Assembly (NCBI RefSeq): GCF_001854805.1
Contig: NZ_MBLO01000259.1
Coordinates: 1-64,000, forward strand
Reading direction: 5' to 3'
Origin: Pseudofrankia coriaricola
Lineage (GTDB): Bacteria; Actinomycetota; Actinomycetes; Frankiales; Frankiaceae
Length of the DNA: 64,000 nucleotides
Each line of letters opens with the position of its first letter. Position 1 is the first letter of the stretch. Below the pieces are notes generated by a model. The model saw only the letters and a program-made list of their open reading frames with translations. It had not been told where the DNA came from and ran no database searches. Below are positions 18,015 through 27,559 of the stretch, one piece after another. Made by a program: the position numbers and the translations under genes.

Positions 18015-19406
18015 GTGGTCATCAAGGTCGAGGGGGCTCGGGGCGACAGTTGGGACGACTGGTCGGGTGACGACTGGTCCGACGACCGCCGGGCCGCCGG
18101 CCACGCGCCGACGGCCGACCACGCCGCCGGCGGCCGCCGTGGGGACCCGTGGGATGAGCCGCCGCCCTCCTCGCCGGCGGTGCCAGACGCGGCGAACGGC
18201 TGGTATGGCTCCCCCAACTGGGACGTGTCCGTCGGCGAAGCTGACGGCGGGTTCGAGCGGCCGCCGTACGCGCCGCCCGGGGAGGACGGGCGCCCGCCGC
18301 CCGCCGCCCGGTCCCCACACGCCGACTACCCCGGCCACACCGACTACACCGACTACACGGCCCATGGCGACCATGTCGAGCGCACCGACCGGATCTTGCT
18401 TCCCGGCCGCGGGCGCCCCCGCCAGCCCGAGGGCGATGAGTTCCGTGGCGCGGCTGACCGCGACGGCTGGCCCGACCACGGGCGCCAGGCCACCCGGGAT
18501 GCTCGCGGCGACCAGTCCGACCAGTCCGACCAGTCCGGCTACGGCGGCCGTGGCGGCCGTGGCGGCCGAACCGACGGGTCCACCTGGGACGAGCCTGACG
18601 GGAGCGGCGGGACCGGACGGACCGGCGGCACTGGCCGAGCCGGACGAGCTGGCGCGACCAGCCGAACCGAAGCCGCCCACGCCCGCCGCCACGACCGTTC
18701 TGAAAGAACCGGGCGAGCCGAGCATGAGGGAACCGGACGGACGGCCGGGACCGGACGAACCGGCGCGACCGGCCGAACCGAAGCCACTCACGCCGACCGC
18801 CCGGATCGCTCCGACCGCTCCGACCGCTCCGGGCGTCGTGACAGGACCGGGCGAGCCGAGCGCGAGGGAATCGGGCGGGCGGGACGGGCTGGCGCAACCG
18901 GCCGGACCGAAGCCGCTCGGGCCGACCCGGCCGGCGGAACCAGCCGGACCGGACGGACCGGCGGCGCTGGAGGTCCGAGCCGGCCTCGCCGGGCCGACCG
19001 CGACGGCCGGGCCGCCCGAGCGAGTGGCGGGGCAGGCGCGCCGGACAACGGGCTGGACGCGGTCAGCGCCACCAACCTCAATCTTTCGATCCGCGGCGAC
19101 CTCGCCCCGGCGAGGCCGGCCCGTTCGGGCCGTGCGCCGTCGAGCGCGGCCTCGCTCGACGATGCCGAGGCCACCGGCTGGCGGCCCGGAACGGGAGACA
19201 TGCCGGCCCGGCGGCCCCGGCGCCCGCCTCCCGAGCACCGGCCGATCGCCAGGACGGTGAAGACACTCGTGCTGGTCGGCGTCGCGTCCGTCGGCGTCTC
19301 CCTGGGCCGCCAGCTCGCGCTGCCGGGCGACGCGAGCCTGCAGATCCGGATCTCCGACTGGGCCAGGGACCACCGCCTCGGGTTCATCGTCGAGGCGGGT
19401 TTCTGA
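18015..19406 (+). CDS. Disordered Gly/Arg/Thr-rich protein with C-terminal membrane helix
   Basis: A 463-residue protein. GTG at 18015 is chosen because AGGAGG lies 8 bases upstream. Residues 1-350 are acidic then Gly/Arg/Thr/Asp-rich low complexity, including DQS repeated three times (9-bp DNA repeat near 18510-18538) and many GRTG/RAGATGRTE units. A single hydrophobic helix (TLVLVGVASVGVSLGRQLAL, about 417-436) is followed by SLQIRISDWARDHRLGFIVE. That last segment resembles the juxtamembrane region just before the catalytic domain of actinobacterial phosphodiester glycosidases, but the gene stops there. Either it is a small anchored protein or the remnant of a truncated longer gene. Third-position G/C bias supports this frame over two overlapping open frames. 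Confidence 0.65.
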   Translation: MVIKVEGARGDSWDDWSGDDWSDDRRAAGHAPTADHAAGGRRGDPWDEPPPSSPAVPDAANGWYGSPNWDVSVGEADGGFERPPYAPPGEDGRPPPAARSPHADYPGHTDYTDYTAHGDHVERTDRILLPGRGRPRQPEGDEFRGAADRDGWPDHGRQATRDARGDQSDQSDQSGYGGRGGRGGRTDGSTWDEPDGSGGTGRTGGTGRAGRAGATSRTEAAHARRHDRSERTGRAEHEGTGRTAGTGRTGATGRTEATHADRPDRSDRSDRSGRRDRTGRAEREGIGRAGRAGATGRTEAARADPAGGTSRTGRTGGAGGPSRPRRADRDGRAARASGGAGAPDNGLDAVSATNLNLSIRGDLAPARPARSGRAPSSAASLDDAEATGWRPGTGDMPARRPRRPPPEHRPIARTVKTLVLVGVASVGVSLGRQLALPGDASLQIRISDWARDHRLGFIVEAGF

Positions 19407-19528
19407 CGCGGGCCGTCAGCCCGTGCCGCAGGCCGGGCCGCTGACGACGGGCTTCGACGAGAGCGGCCCGCGGGCCCCACGCCGACGCGCGCCGACGGTC
19501 CATAAGGACGCTGGGCTACCGTCGGAGC

Positions 19529-22087
19529 GTGTCATCGGCGGTCAGGCAGGACGATGAGGAGCCGGCCACGCTCGCGGCGTGGCTGCGCGCCCGCTCTGAC
19601 GACGAGCTGACCAGGCTGTTCGAGCTACGCCCCGACCTCGCCACCCCGCCACCCCCTGACTTCGACATCCTCGCCGCGCGCCTGGAGATCCGGGTCAGCG
19701 TGCTGCGCGCGCTGGACACCCTTGACGCGTTCACCCTCGAGGTCGGCGCCATCCTGACGCTGCTGCCCGCCCCGGTCTCCATTCGGCGGCTGGCCGTGCT
19801 CTGCGGTGGCCTCGACGTCGGGCCGTCGGTCGCCGCGCTGCGTGCCCGTGGCCTGCTCTGGGGCCCCGCCGACGCGCTGCGGCTGGTCGCGACGGCGGGC
19901 GACGTGCTCGGAGACCGGCCGCTGGGCCTCGGCCGGCCAGCGCGGGACTGCCTGGCCACCTACGGCCCCCCGCAGCTCGCCCGCCTCGCCGCCGCCCTCG
20001 GCGTGCCCTCGGGGTCTGACGGCGACGGCCGCGACCGCGGCGCGGCCCGGTCGTCCGAGTCCCGCGGGCCGCTCGTCGCCGCGATCAGCGCCCGGCTCTC
20101 GGATGCCGACCTGGTGCGCCGGCTCGCCGCCGAGTGCTCTCCCGCGGCCGGGCGCATCCTGGACCGGCTGGCGCAGGGGCCGGCGCGGGGCGCCACCGCC
20201 GACGCGGGCCGCCTGCTCACAGTCTCCGCCGCGCGCACCCCCGTCGAGGAGCTGCTCGCCCGTGGCCTGCTCGTCGGTGTCGAAGCCGAAGAGGTGGAGA
20301 TGCCCCGCGAGGTCGGGCTGGCCCTGCGCGGCGACACGCCCACCGGGACGCTGCACCCGCATCCGCCCGCCCTGACCGGACGTACCGTCGCCCCGGCCTC
20401 CGTCGACCCGGCGGCCGCGCTCGCCGCCGACACGATGGTCCGCCACGTCGCCACCCTGCTGGACGGGTGGGGAACGACGCCGGTGGTCCCGCTGCGCACC
20501 GGCGGGCTCAGCGTGCGCGACCTGCGGGCCGTCGCCAAGCTGCTGGACATCCCCGAGCCGGTCGCCGCATTCGTCGTGGAGCTGGCCTCGGCCGCCGGGC
20601 TGGTCGACGCCACCGCCGGCGTCGACGTGCGGATCATGCCGACGACCGCGTTCGACAGGTGGAGCGTCGACCTGCCGGCGCATCGGTGGGCGATGCTGGT
20701 CGATGGCTGGGTCAGGTCGGCCGCGGTCGCCTCGCTGGTGGGGGAACGGGACGAGCGCGGCCGGCAGATCTCGGCATTGTCGGTCGACGTGCGCCGGGGT
20801 GCCGCCGTCACGACCCGCCTGGAGGTGCTGGTGGCGCTGGCGGCCGCGCCGGACGGCGTGGCGCCCGCCCCGGAGTCGGTGCGCGCGCTGCTGGCCTGGC
20901 GCGCGCCGAGACGCGGCGGGCCGCTGCTGGACCGGATGGTCGACGCGACCATCCGGGAGGCGGAGCTGCTCGGGCTGACCGGCCGCGGCGTCCCGGCGAC
21001 GACCGGCCGGCTGCTAGCCGAGCTGCTCACCCCCGCGCGCCCGCCGCTGCCGGGCGGAGCCGGCGGCGCGGCCGGCTCGATCGCGCCTGGTGGCGCGAGC
21101 CCGTCGGGGCCGCCGGGGTCGCTCGCCGACGCGCTCGCGGACGCGCTCGCGCCGCTGCTGCCCGAGCCGGTCGAGGAGCTGCTGCTGCAGGCCGACCTGA
21201 CCGCCGTCGCGCCCGGCCCGCTGGTGCCCCAGGTCGCGGCGGAGCTGGCCCAGCTGGCCGACATCGAGTCGACGGGCGCCGCGACCGTCTACCGGTTCTC
21301 GGAGGCGTCGCTGCGCCGTGCGTTCGACGCCGGCCGTGCACCGGCCGACATCCACGACCTGCTCGCCCGGCTCGGCCGGGGCGGCGTGCCGCAGGCGCTC
21401 GCCTACCTGGTCGACGACACCGCCCGTCGGCATGGCCGCCTGCGCTCCGGCCCGGCGGAGTCCTACCTGCGCTGCGACGACCCGGTGCTGCTCTCCGAGG
21501 TGATGGTCTCCCGGCGCACCCAGGCTCTCGGGCTACGCCGGATCGCCCCCACCGTCGTGATCTCCCGGCTGCAGGTCTCCGACCTGCTGGACGGCCTGCG
21601 CGCCGCCGGGTTCGCCCCGGCGGCCGAGGGCCCGGACGGACGGGTCGTCGTCAGCCGGCCAGAGGCGCACCGGACACCGGCACGAGCCCGCGCCGCGGCG
21701 GCCGACCCGGCCGCGGTACGCCGCGGCCAGCTGCGCGACGCGGTGCGGCTCGTGCGCCGCGGCGACGAGAACGCGCGGGCACTGCGGCTCGCCGGTGTCG
21801 GCCCGGGGGGCACGGGAGGAAGCCAGGTGGACGGCCTGGTCCGGGCCGCGCCGATGATCCTGGTCCGGCTGCAGGCCGCGGTCCGCGACCGGCGCCGGGT
21901 GGTGCTCGGCTACGTCGACCAGCAGGGGACGCCGAGCGACCGGATCGTGCGGCCGACCGCGCTCGACGGCGGTTGGCTGACCGCCTGGGACGAGAACAGC
22001 GGCGCCCCTCGCCGCTTCGTCCTGCATCGCGTGACCGCCGTCGCCGACGTCGCCGACCCTTTCGCCTTTCCCGACGCCACGGGCTGA
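19529..22087 (+). CDS. Helicase-associated protein (Helicase_C_3 family), XPB partner-like
   Basis: An 852-residue actinobacterial protein of the Helicase_C_3 type, related to mycobacterial Rv0862c, which is encoded next to XPB. No Walker motifs are present, so it is not itself a helicase. The N-terminus ([33 protein letters not shown]) is the usual opening of this family. The middle is a series of winged-helix-like segments. Residues about 640-720 ([48 protein letters not shown]) form the Helicase_C_3 domain, and the C-terminus ([31 protein letters not shown]) resembles a WYL-like fold. A role with XPB in DNA repair is inferred from the mycobacterial pairing. The GTG at 19529 is the first start; its GGAG is very close. 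Confidence 0.85.
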   Translation: MSSAVRQDDEEPATLAAWLRARSDDELTRLFELRPDLATPPPPDFDILAARLEIRVSVLRALDTLDAFTLEVGAILTLLPAPVSIRRLAVLCGGLDVGPSVAALRARGLLWGPADALRLVATAGDVLGDRPLGLGRPARDCLATYGPPQLARLAAALGVPSGSDGDGRDRGAARSSESRGPLVAAISARLSDADLVRRLAAECSPAAGRILDRLAQGPARGATADAGRLLTVSAARTPVEELLARGLLVGVEAEEVEMPREVGLALRGDTPTGTLHPHPPALTGRTVAPASVDPAAALAADTMVRHVATLLDGWGTTPVVPLRTGGLSVRDLRAVAKLLDIPEPVAAFVVELASAAGLVDATAGVDVRIMPTTAFDRWSVDLPAHRWAMLVDGWVRSAAVASLVGERDERGRQISALSVDVRRGAAVTTRLEVLVALAAAPDGVAPAPESVRALLAWRAPRRGGPLLDRMVDATIREAELLGLTGRGVPATTGRLLAELLTPARPPLPGGAGGAAGSIAPGGASPSGPPGSLADALADALAPLLPEPVEELLLQADLTAVAPGPLVPQVAAELAQLADIESTGAATVYRFSEASLRRAFDAGRAPADIHDLLARLGRGGVPQALAYLVDDTARRHGRLRSGPAESYLRCDDPVLLSEVMVSRRTQALGLRRIAPTVVISRLQVSDLLDGLRAAGFAPAAEGPDGRVVVSRPEAHRTPARARAAAADPAAVRRGQLRDAVRLVRRGDENARALRLAGVGPGGTGGSQVDGLVRAAPMILVRLQAAVRDRRRVVLGYVDQQGTPSDRIVRPTALDGGWLTAWDENSGAPRRFVLHRVTAVADVADPFAFPDATG

Positions 22088-22218
22088 CCACCACATGCCG
22101 CCTCAGCAAGGTGGCCTGCGGATCGTGGACGAGCAGATCTCGGACGCGCTCGCGGCCACGGTTCGGCGTCGCCCAGTCCTACCGACCTGGCCGACCCCCA
22201 CCGCAAGCCGCCGCTGTC

Positions 22219-22941
22219 TCAGTCCGGATGCGCCGGGTGGCCCGGGTAGCTGTCCGACAGGGCGTACCGCAGCAGGACGATGTCGTCGATCCTGGTGACC
22301 TCGGCGAGACGGGCGGGGCTGACCGGGTTCCACGGGAAGGCGCCGCCGTGGACGAAGCGAGGGGCGCGCGGGTCGCCGACGAAGAACGGCGCGATCGCGA
22401 GCTGCAGCTCGTCGGCGAACCCCGCTGTCAGGAACTGGGTGTGGACGGTGCCGCCGCCCTCCACCATGAGCCTTCCGACACCCCTGGACGCCAGGTCGTC
22501 GAGCATCCGGCCCAGGTCGGCTGGCTCGCCGACATCGACGATCTCGGCGACCGCGCTGACGCGGTCCCGTGTCTTCTCCAGTGCGGATGTAGTCGCATAG
22601 ACGACCTTCGGGGCATCTCCGGCCGTGAAGAACAGGGCCTCGGGGTCGAGGTCGCCACGACCGGTGAGAGTTGCCTTCAAGGGGTTCACGGGCCGGCCAC
22701 GCCGGGCCCGGGCGTCGCGGCGGGCCTGGGAGCGAACGAGCAGCTTCGGGTTGTCCGCCCGGATGGTGCCCGCGCCGATGAGGATCGCGTCGCATCCGGC
22801 CCGCGCCTCGTCCACCCGGTCGAAGTCGGCCTCGTTGGACAGCCGCAGCCTGCGCTCACTCGCGTCGTCGATGTACCCGTCGATCGACGCGGCGCAGCTC
22901 AACAGCACATACGGCCGGCCGCTCACCCGCGCGTTCCCCAT
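22219..22941 (-). CDS. RibD C-terminal-type reductase (dihydrofolate-reductase-like fold)
   Basis: A 240-residue protein with the RibD_C fold. VLLSCAASIDGYIDD opens the domain; CDAILIGAGTIRADNPKLLVR is the NADPH/substrate region; VGRLMVEGGGTVHTQFL is the hallmark glycine-rich motif. There is no deaminase domain, so it is a stand-alone reductase. Such enzymes act in riboflavin synthesis (reducing the ribosyl-pyrimidine intermediate) or on deazaflavin/pterin-like substrates; no other rib gene is nearby, so the substrate is undecided. ATG start at 22941. It converges on the helicase-associated gene across 131 bp. Confidence 0.87.
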   Translation of the reverse strand: MGNARVSGRPYVLLSCAASIDGYIDDASERRLRLSNEADFDRVDEARAGCDAILIGAGTIRADNPKLLVRSQARRDARARRGRPVNPLKATLTGRGDLDPEALFFTAGDAPKVVYATTSALEKTRDRVSAVAEIVDVGEPADLGRMLDDLASRGVGRLMVEGGGTVHTQFLTAGFADELQLAIAPFFVGDPRAPRFVHGGAFPWNPVSPARLAEVTRIDDIVLLRYALSDSYPGHPAHPD

Positions 22942-23007
22942 GTCCGCACGCTACGCGGGCCCTGAGCCCTGGCCGCCCGGCCCTGGTGCCCGGCCCCGGC
23001 CGGCGGG

Positions 23008-26000
23008 TCAGGAGAACAGGCGGTCGTTGTAACGGGGCTGAGGAATGGGATAGCCGGCGTCGTCGAGATCTGGTGGGGCGAAGCGCTCGGCGACGGCGGC
23101 GGCGAGCTCCTGGTAGGCGCGGCGCGTCTCCCGCTTCAGCTCGTGCAGGTCGATCCGCCCGCCGGTGGCCAGGTGCGGGTCCCATGGCACGCGCACCACC
23201 CGGCGAGTGCGCGCGGCGAAGTGCTGCTCGAGCGAGTCGACGTCCACCCCGTCGCCGTTCTGCGGGAACATCGAGATCACCGCGACCGCGTCACGGACCC
23301 GGTCGGCGTAGCCGTGCGCGTCCAGCCAGTCCAGCGTGGCGCTGGCGGACGTCCCGCCGTCGGCGCTGGAGCTCGTCACGATGACCAGCGTGTCGGCGAG
23401 CCCGAGCACGCCGCCCATGGCGCTGTGCAGCATGCCGGTGCCGCAGTCAGTCAACAGGATCGAGTAGTAGCGCTGCAGCAGATTGTCGACAGCGCGGTAG
23501 TCCGAGTCGGCGAACGCCTCGGAGATCTCGGGATCGTCCGCCGAGGCCAGCACGTCCAACCGCGAGTCCGAGCGGGCCATGTACTGACGGATGTCGACGT
23601 AGCGATGCAGCCCGGGGGCGTGCTCGAGCAGGTCGCGAACGGTGTACGGAGAGGGCCGTTGCACCTTTGTTCCCAGGGTGCCGCGGTCCGGGTTGGCGTC
23701 GATCGCCACGACCCGGTCGTCGCGCAGGTCGGCGAGCGTGGAACCGAGGCCGATCGTGGTCGTCGTCTTGCCGACGCCGCCCTTGAGCGACATCACGGCG
23801 ATCCGGTGGCAGTCGATCAGCGACGTCCGGATATGCGCGAGCAGCCGATTGTGCCGAGCCTCGTCGGGCGACGGCCCGGGGTTCACCGCGCCGCCGGACA
23901 TCTGGTAGACGACCTTGCGCCAGCCTCGGGCCGCCGTCTCCTGGGACGGCCCCAGCAGGGCGTCGCTGTAGAGCGCCGCCCCGGGGTGCCCGGTACCGTG
24001 CCGGACGCCCGTCCGGCTGGACACGTCGTCGGCGGCGGGTCCGCCCACGTTCCCCGAGCCGTCCGGCATGTTCCGCCGCCGGGGCGGCGAGTAGGGCGCC
24101 CCGATGTCGTCCCTGGCCTCCCGGCCCTCTCTGGCGTCGCGGCCGTCCCTGGCCTCCCGGCCCTCTCTGGCGTCGCGGCCGTCCCTGGCCTCCCGGCCGT
24201 CCCTGACGTCGCGGCCGTCCCTGACGTCGCGGCCGTCCCTGACGTCGCGGCCGTCCCTGACGTCGCGGCCGTCCCTGACGTCGCGGCCGTCCCTGGCGTC
24301 GCGGCCGTCCCTGGCGTCGCGGCCGTCACGGATCGGGCGGCCGCCGCGGTTGTCCGCCGGCGCCGCGCCGGGCCGGCGCCCCGCGACGTCGAACTGGTCC
24401 CACGATTCGCGCTGGCCGGGCTGAACCCGGCCGAGGCCTGGCTGAAGGGAGGCCACCGCCCGGCCCGCCTCCGGGTAGCCCGAAGGCTCGTGACCCACCG
24501 GCGGAGGGCCGGGCGGCGGCCGGCGCCTCCCGCCGTCGCCCCCGGGGGGCGGGGCCACCGGCGGCCGTGGCGGTGCCACCAAGCCGGCGGCGGCCGCGGT
24601 GGGCGGCGGCTGCGCGCCGGGCGGGGCCATGCCCGGTGACGGGGGCGGCGGCTGGGGGAGCGGGCTCGGTGCTGGTGCTGGGAACTGCGTCGACGGTTGG
24701 AAGCCGGGCGCCTGGTCGTGCAGCGGGGCGAAGGCGACCGGCGCGCCGGGGACGCTCACCGGCGAGCCGCCCGGCGCGCCAGGAGGCGCCGGCGGCCGCG
24801 GTGGGTAGCCCTGGCCCGCCGGCCCATGTGGGCTGGGCGGGACACCAGCGATCCCCGGCTGGGCGCCTGGCGCGCCCGCGCCCGGACGGCCGCCGGCGAT
24901 GGTCGCACCCGCGGCGCCATACGGGCCGCCCGGCGCCTGGCCGACCGGGAAATCGTCGAACAGTGGGTCGAACGCCTGGGTCGGCAGGCCGGCCGAGGCC
25001 GGGCGCTCACCGGGCCCCGGGCGGCCGGCACCGGAACCGGCGCGGTCGCGGCCCGGACTGGCGGGCGGCCTTCCCGCCCTGTCGGCCGAGCCTTCCACCA
25101 CCCACGGCCCAGCGGCTGGTTGGGGGCGGACGGACGAGCCGGCGTCACCGCCAACGGCGATGCCACCAACGGCGATGCCACCAACCTGGCCCCCGACGCC
25201 CTGGCCAGGCCCACCACCGTGCACCAGACCGGCGCCGTGACCCGGCCCGGCCCGGTTGCCCCGCGCGGCTCCGTTGCCCAGTCCGGCGACGGAGCCCAGC
25301 CCGGGCCCACGGCCGGCGTTGGAGCCGCCGTCCACACTCATCCCCGGGCCGGCGCCCACGCGCCGCCCGTCATCCGCGCCACCGAAGACGATCGGGCCGC
25401 CGGGCTGTGGCGATCCGCCACCGGGACCATCGCCGCGCCCACCGGCTGAGACATCCCAGCCGCGCGGGCGAGCCGGCGGCTCGCCAGGAAACTGGCCGGC
25501 GGGCCCGCCGCCGTGCGGCTGGCTCGCGAGCGGCGGCCCGGACGCCGGCCGGCTGCCTGGCGGCGCAGGTGGCACGCCGGGGGGTGAGAAGGCACCGGCC
25601 TGCCGGGGGGGGCGCGGCCGGGAAGGCGCGTTGGGGTCCTCCACGGCGAGGCCGGTCGGCCAGGACGGATGCCCCGGCGCGTAGGGAACACCGCGACCAG
25701 CGGCCGCCTCCCGCGCCGGCTCACGCGTGCCGGCGGGCCCCCGCCCACCGAGCACGAACGGGTCGCGCGCGGCGACGCCGAACGGGTCGGCGGGCGCCGG
25801 CGCCGCCTCGACCCTGGCGGACGACGGGTCTCGGCCCGCGACACGGTCGGCCGGGCCAGCGGGCCTCGCGGCGGGACGGCCTGGCGGTGTGCCGGGAACT
25901 GGCGGTGTGCCGGGAAAAGGGTGCGCCGCGTGGTCCAGCTGCCAGTCCTCGACGCGCCCGTCCACGCTGAATGACCCACCGGGGCCCGATGCCGGCACGC

Positions 26001-27180
26001 CCCGGTAGGGCGACGCCTGGCCAGGCGCGGCGCGCGGCGGGACGGCCGGCCGCGGTGGCGGCGCGGCATGGATGGACGGATGGTCCGGAGCTCCGACCGA
26101 CCACCCATCGGGCATCGGCCTTGGTGGCCCACTCGGCATCGCCCCCGCGTCGACGGTGAAGCCAGCGAGCGGATCGGGCCGTTGCCCCCGCCCAGCCCCG
26201 TTCGGGCTGCCGGCCGCGGGGCCACCGGGCGGCGGGAAACCAGGGCCGGCCGGAGCCGGCGGACCAGACGCGCCAGCCGTGCCGGCCTGGGCCGCGGCCC
26301 AGGGGTCGGGGCGCCAGCGGGGGGTGCCCGCCGGCGGGGCGGGCGGATGGCCGGGCATCCTGGAGCCCGCGTCGAGATCGATGGGGCCCTGTCCGGACGC
26401 CATCGGGGCAGCCGCCGAGCCAGGCACGAACGCAGGTCGCGCGCCACCCGCGGACGGGAACGGCGCGGGGGGAAGCGATGACGGCCGCGGCGATGACGGC
26501 GGCGGGCCGGGCCGCGAGCCGCGAGGGGGCGCACCCCTGGCCTCGTCGGCCGCCGGCCGCCAGCCGGCGGCCCCGGCGCCACCAGATCCGTTCAGCGCCC
26601 CCGGTCCGGGTGGGCCGCCGACACCGCCCGGAGCACCGAACCCGCGCGGATCACCATGCCCATCCGGGGCACCGAATCCGTTCGGGGCGCCGTGACCGTG
26701 CGACGCGTCGAATCCGTTCGGAGCGTCGAAAGTGCTGGGGGCGCCGAACCCGCCATGCCCGCCCGGCGCCGCCGGTGCCTGCCCGAAGGCGGCGTGCGAC
26801 GACGGCCACCGCCCGTCCGGGGCGCCGCCAGGCGCGACCGGGCCGGGACCGGCCGGCGCGCCGTACCGCGGGTTCTCTCCGCCGGGCGGCGGAACCGGTG
26901 GGGGCGGCGGAGGCTGGCCCGGCAAGCCCACGCCCGGCAGGCGTCCGGCCGGGCGGGTCCCCGGAGGGCCGTCGGCGCCATACGCGCCGGCAACGCCGGT
27001 TTCTTGCCCACCAATGGGCTCGCCGGCGGCGGCTCGGCCCAGGTATCCGTCGGCGAAGGGCAGCGCCGTGGGGTCGAGACGGTTCGCGCCCGCGGGCGCC
27101 CTGGCGACGTCCACGCGCGGCTGACCGGCGTACCGGGAGGGATACCCGTCGCCGGCGTCGAAGTCCGCGTCGCTCCTCAT
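23008..27180 (-). CDS. Giant Pro/Gly-rich MinD/ParA-like ATPase
   Basis: A 1391-residue protein. Residues 1 to about 1090 are Pro/Gly/Ala-rich, with a Asp/Arg/Gly repeat tract at about 950-1025, and are almost certainly disordered. The C-terminal 300 residues are a MinD/ParA-type P-loop ATPase: IAVMSLKGGVGKTTTTIGLG (deviant Walker A), VVAIDANPDRGTLGTKV (switch I) and ILLTDCGTGMLHSAMGG (Walker B region). The domain order matches EspI-like and SCO5717-like actinobacterial proteins, some associated with type VII secretion. No ESX gene is visible here, so a partner system is unknown. I use the ATG at 27180; a GTG at 27216 is in frame but has no ribosome-binding site. Confidence 0.85.
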   Translation of the reverse strand: MRSDADFDAGDGYPSRYAGQPRVDVARAPAGANRLDPTALPFADGYLGRAAAGEPIGGQETGVAGAYGADGPPGTRPAGRLPGVGLPGQPPPPPPVPPPGGENPRYGAPAGPGPVAPGGAPDGRWPSSHAAFGQAPAAPGGHGGFGAPSTFDAPNGFDASHGHGAPNGFGAPDGHGDPRGFGAPGGVGGPPGPGALNGSGGAGAAGWRPAADEARGAPPRGSRPGPPPSSPRPSSLPPAPFPSAGGARPAFVPGSAAAPMASGQGPIDLDAGSRMPGHPPAPPAGTPRWRPDPWAAAQAGTAGASGPPAPAGPGFPPPGGPAAGSPNGAGRGQRPDPLAGFTVDAGAMPSGPPRPMPDGWSVGAPDHPSIHAAPPPRPAVPPRAAPGQASPYRGVPASGPGGSFSVDGRVEDWQLDHAAHPFPGTPPVPGTPPGRPAARPAGPADRVAGRDPSSARVEAAPAPADPFGVAARDPFVLGGRGPAGTREPAREAAAGRGVPYAPGHPSWPTGLAVEDPNAPSRPRPPRQAGAFSPPGVPPAPPGSRPASGPPLASQPHGGGPAGQFPGEPPARPRGWDVSAGGRGDGPGGGSPQPGGPIVFGGADDGRRVGAGPGMSVDGGSNAGRGPGLGSVAGLGNGAARGNRAGPGHGAGLVHGGGPGQGVGGQVGGIAVGGIAVGGDAGSSVRPQPAAGPWVVEGSADRAGRPPASPGRDRAGSGAGRPGPGERPASAGLPTQAFDPLFDDFPVGQAPGGPYGAAGATIAGGRPGAGAPGAQPGIAGVPPSPHGPAGQGYPPRPPAPPGAPGGSPVSVPGAPVAFAPLHDQAPGFQPSTQFPAPAPSPLPQPPPPSPGMAPPGAQPPPTAAAAGLVAPPRPPVAPPPGGDGGRRRPPPGPPPVGHEPSGYPEAGRAVASLQPGLGRVQPGQRESWDQFDVAGRRPGAAPADNRGGRPIRDGRDARDGRDARDGRDVRDGRDVRDGRDVRDGRDVRDGRDVRDGREARDGRDAREGREARDGRDAREGREARDDIGAPYSPPRRRNMPDGSGNVGGPAADDVSSRTGVRHGTGHPGAALYSDALLGPSQETAARGWRKVVYQMSGGAVNPGPSPDEARHNRLLAHIRTSLIDCHRIAVMSLKGGVGKTTTTIGLGSTLADLRDDRVVAIDANPDRGTLGTKVQRPSPYTVRDLLEHAPGLHRYVDIRQYMARSDSRLDVLASADDPEISEAFADSDYRAVDNLLQRYYSILLTDCGTGMLHSAMGGVLGLADTLVIVTSSSADGGTSASATLDWLDAHGYADRVRDAVAVISMFPQNGDGVDVDSLEQHFAARTRRVVRVPWDPHLATGGRIDLHELKRETRRAYQELAAAVAERFAPPDLDDAGYPIPQPRYNDRLFS
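24112..24332. repeat. 18-bp in-frame tandem repeat inside the MinD-like gene
   Basis: About twelve consecutive 18-bp units of the form CGGCCGTCCCTGACGTCG (plus strand) encode the six-residue pattern DGRDVR and variants (DGRDAR, EGREAR). Five central units are identical, while flanking units differ in one or two bases, the classic pattern of recent slippage expansion. Every unit keeps the reading frame. Confidence 0.9.
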
Positions 27181-27559
27181 GATCCCGCCCGGTCCGCCCC
27201 GCCATGGGCGGGACACTCACGATCCGGCCTGGCGCCCGCTCGGTCCACAGGAACCCCTTCCGTCGGGGGCTGGACACACCGAGGACTAGAACACCGGTGG
27301 GCTAGCCCATGGCGCGGAAATGGCCAAAGATCACTATAAGCACCCACCCCATAGTCCCATGCCACACTCTGGTCGGCCTACCCGAGGGGCTTAGCTCGCC
27401 TCGGTTGCGGTCACGGTTGCGGCTTCGCCTTGCCCAGCGCCCCCACACCTTCTCACGGCTCACCCATGCCCACCCGGCCGTGGAGATCACCACCAGCCCG
27501 CCCCGCGCCAGCGCCGAGCCACAGCGCGGCCGGCGCGGGGCCAGGTCGGGCAGCGCCGG
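27181..27559. other. 379-bp intergenic region upstream of the MinD-like gene
   Basis: No gene. An AT-richer patch at 27325-27362 contains TATAGT on the minus strand (27334-27339), a plausible -10 element about 155 bp upstream of the MinD-like start. No clear -35 is seen. Pyrimidine-rich sequence follows to the end of larC. Confidence 0.35.

Noticed and set aside
17869-19373. Long open frames in another plus frame (17869-19260) and on the minus strand (17958-19373) over the disordered-protein gene
   Set aside because: The frame starting at 18015 has AGGAGG at ideal spacing, strong third-position G/C bias and a coherent membrane helix; the others are GC-rich shadows.
20134-22965. 943-residue plus-strand open frame overlapping the helicase-associated gene
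   Set aside because: Arg/Ala-rich product with no domain; conserved protein lies in the frame starting at 19529.
24112-24332. Regular repeats that could suggest a CRISPR array
   Set aside because: Units are directly adjacent 18-bp repeats with no spacers, in frame within the MinD-like gene; no cas genes nearby.
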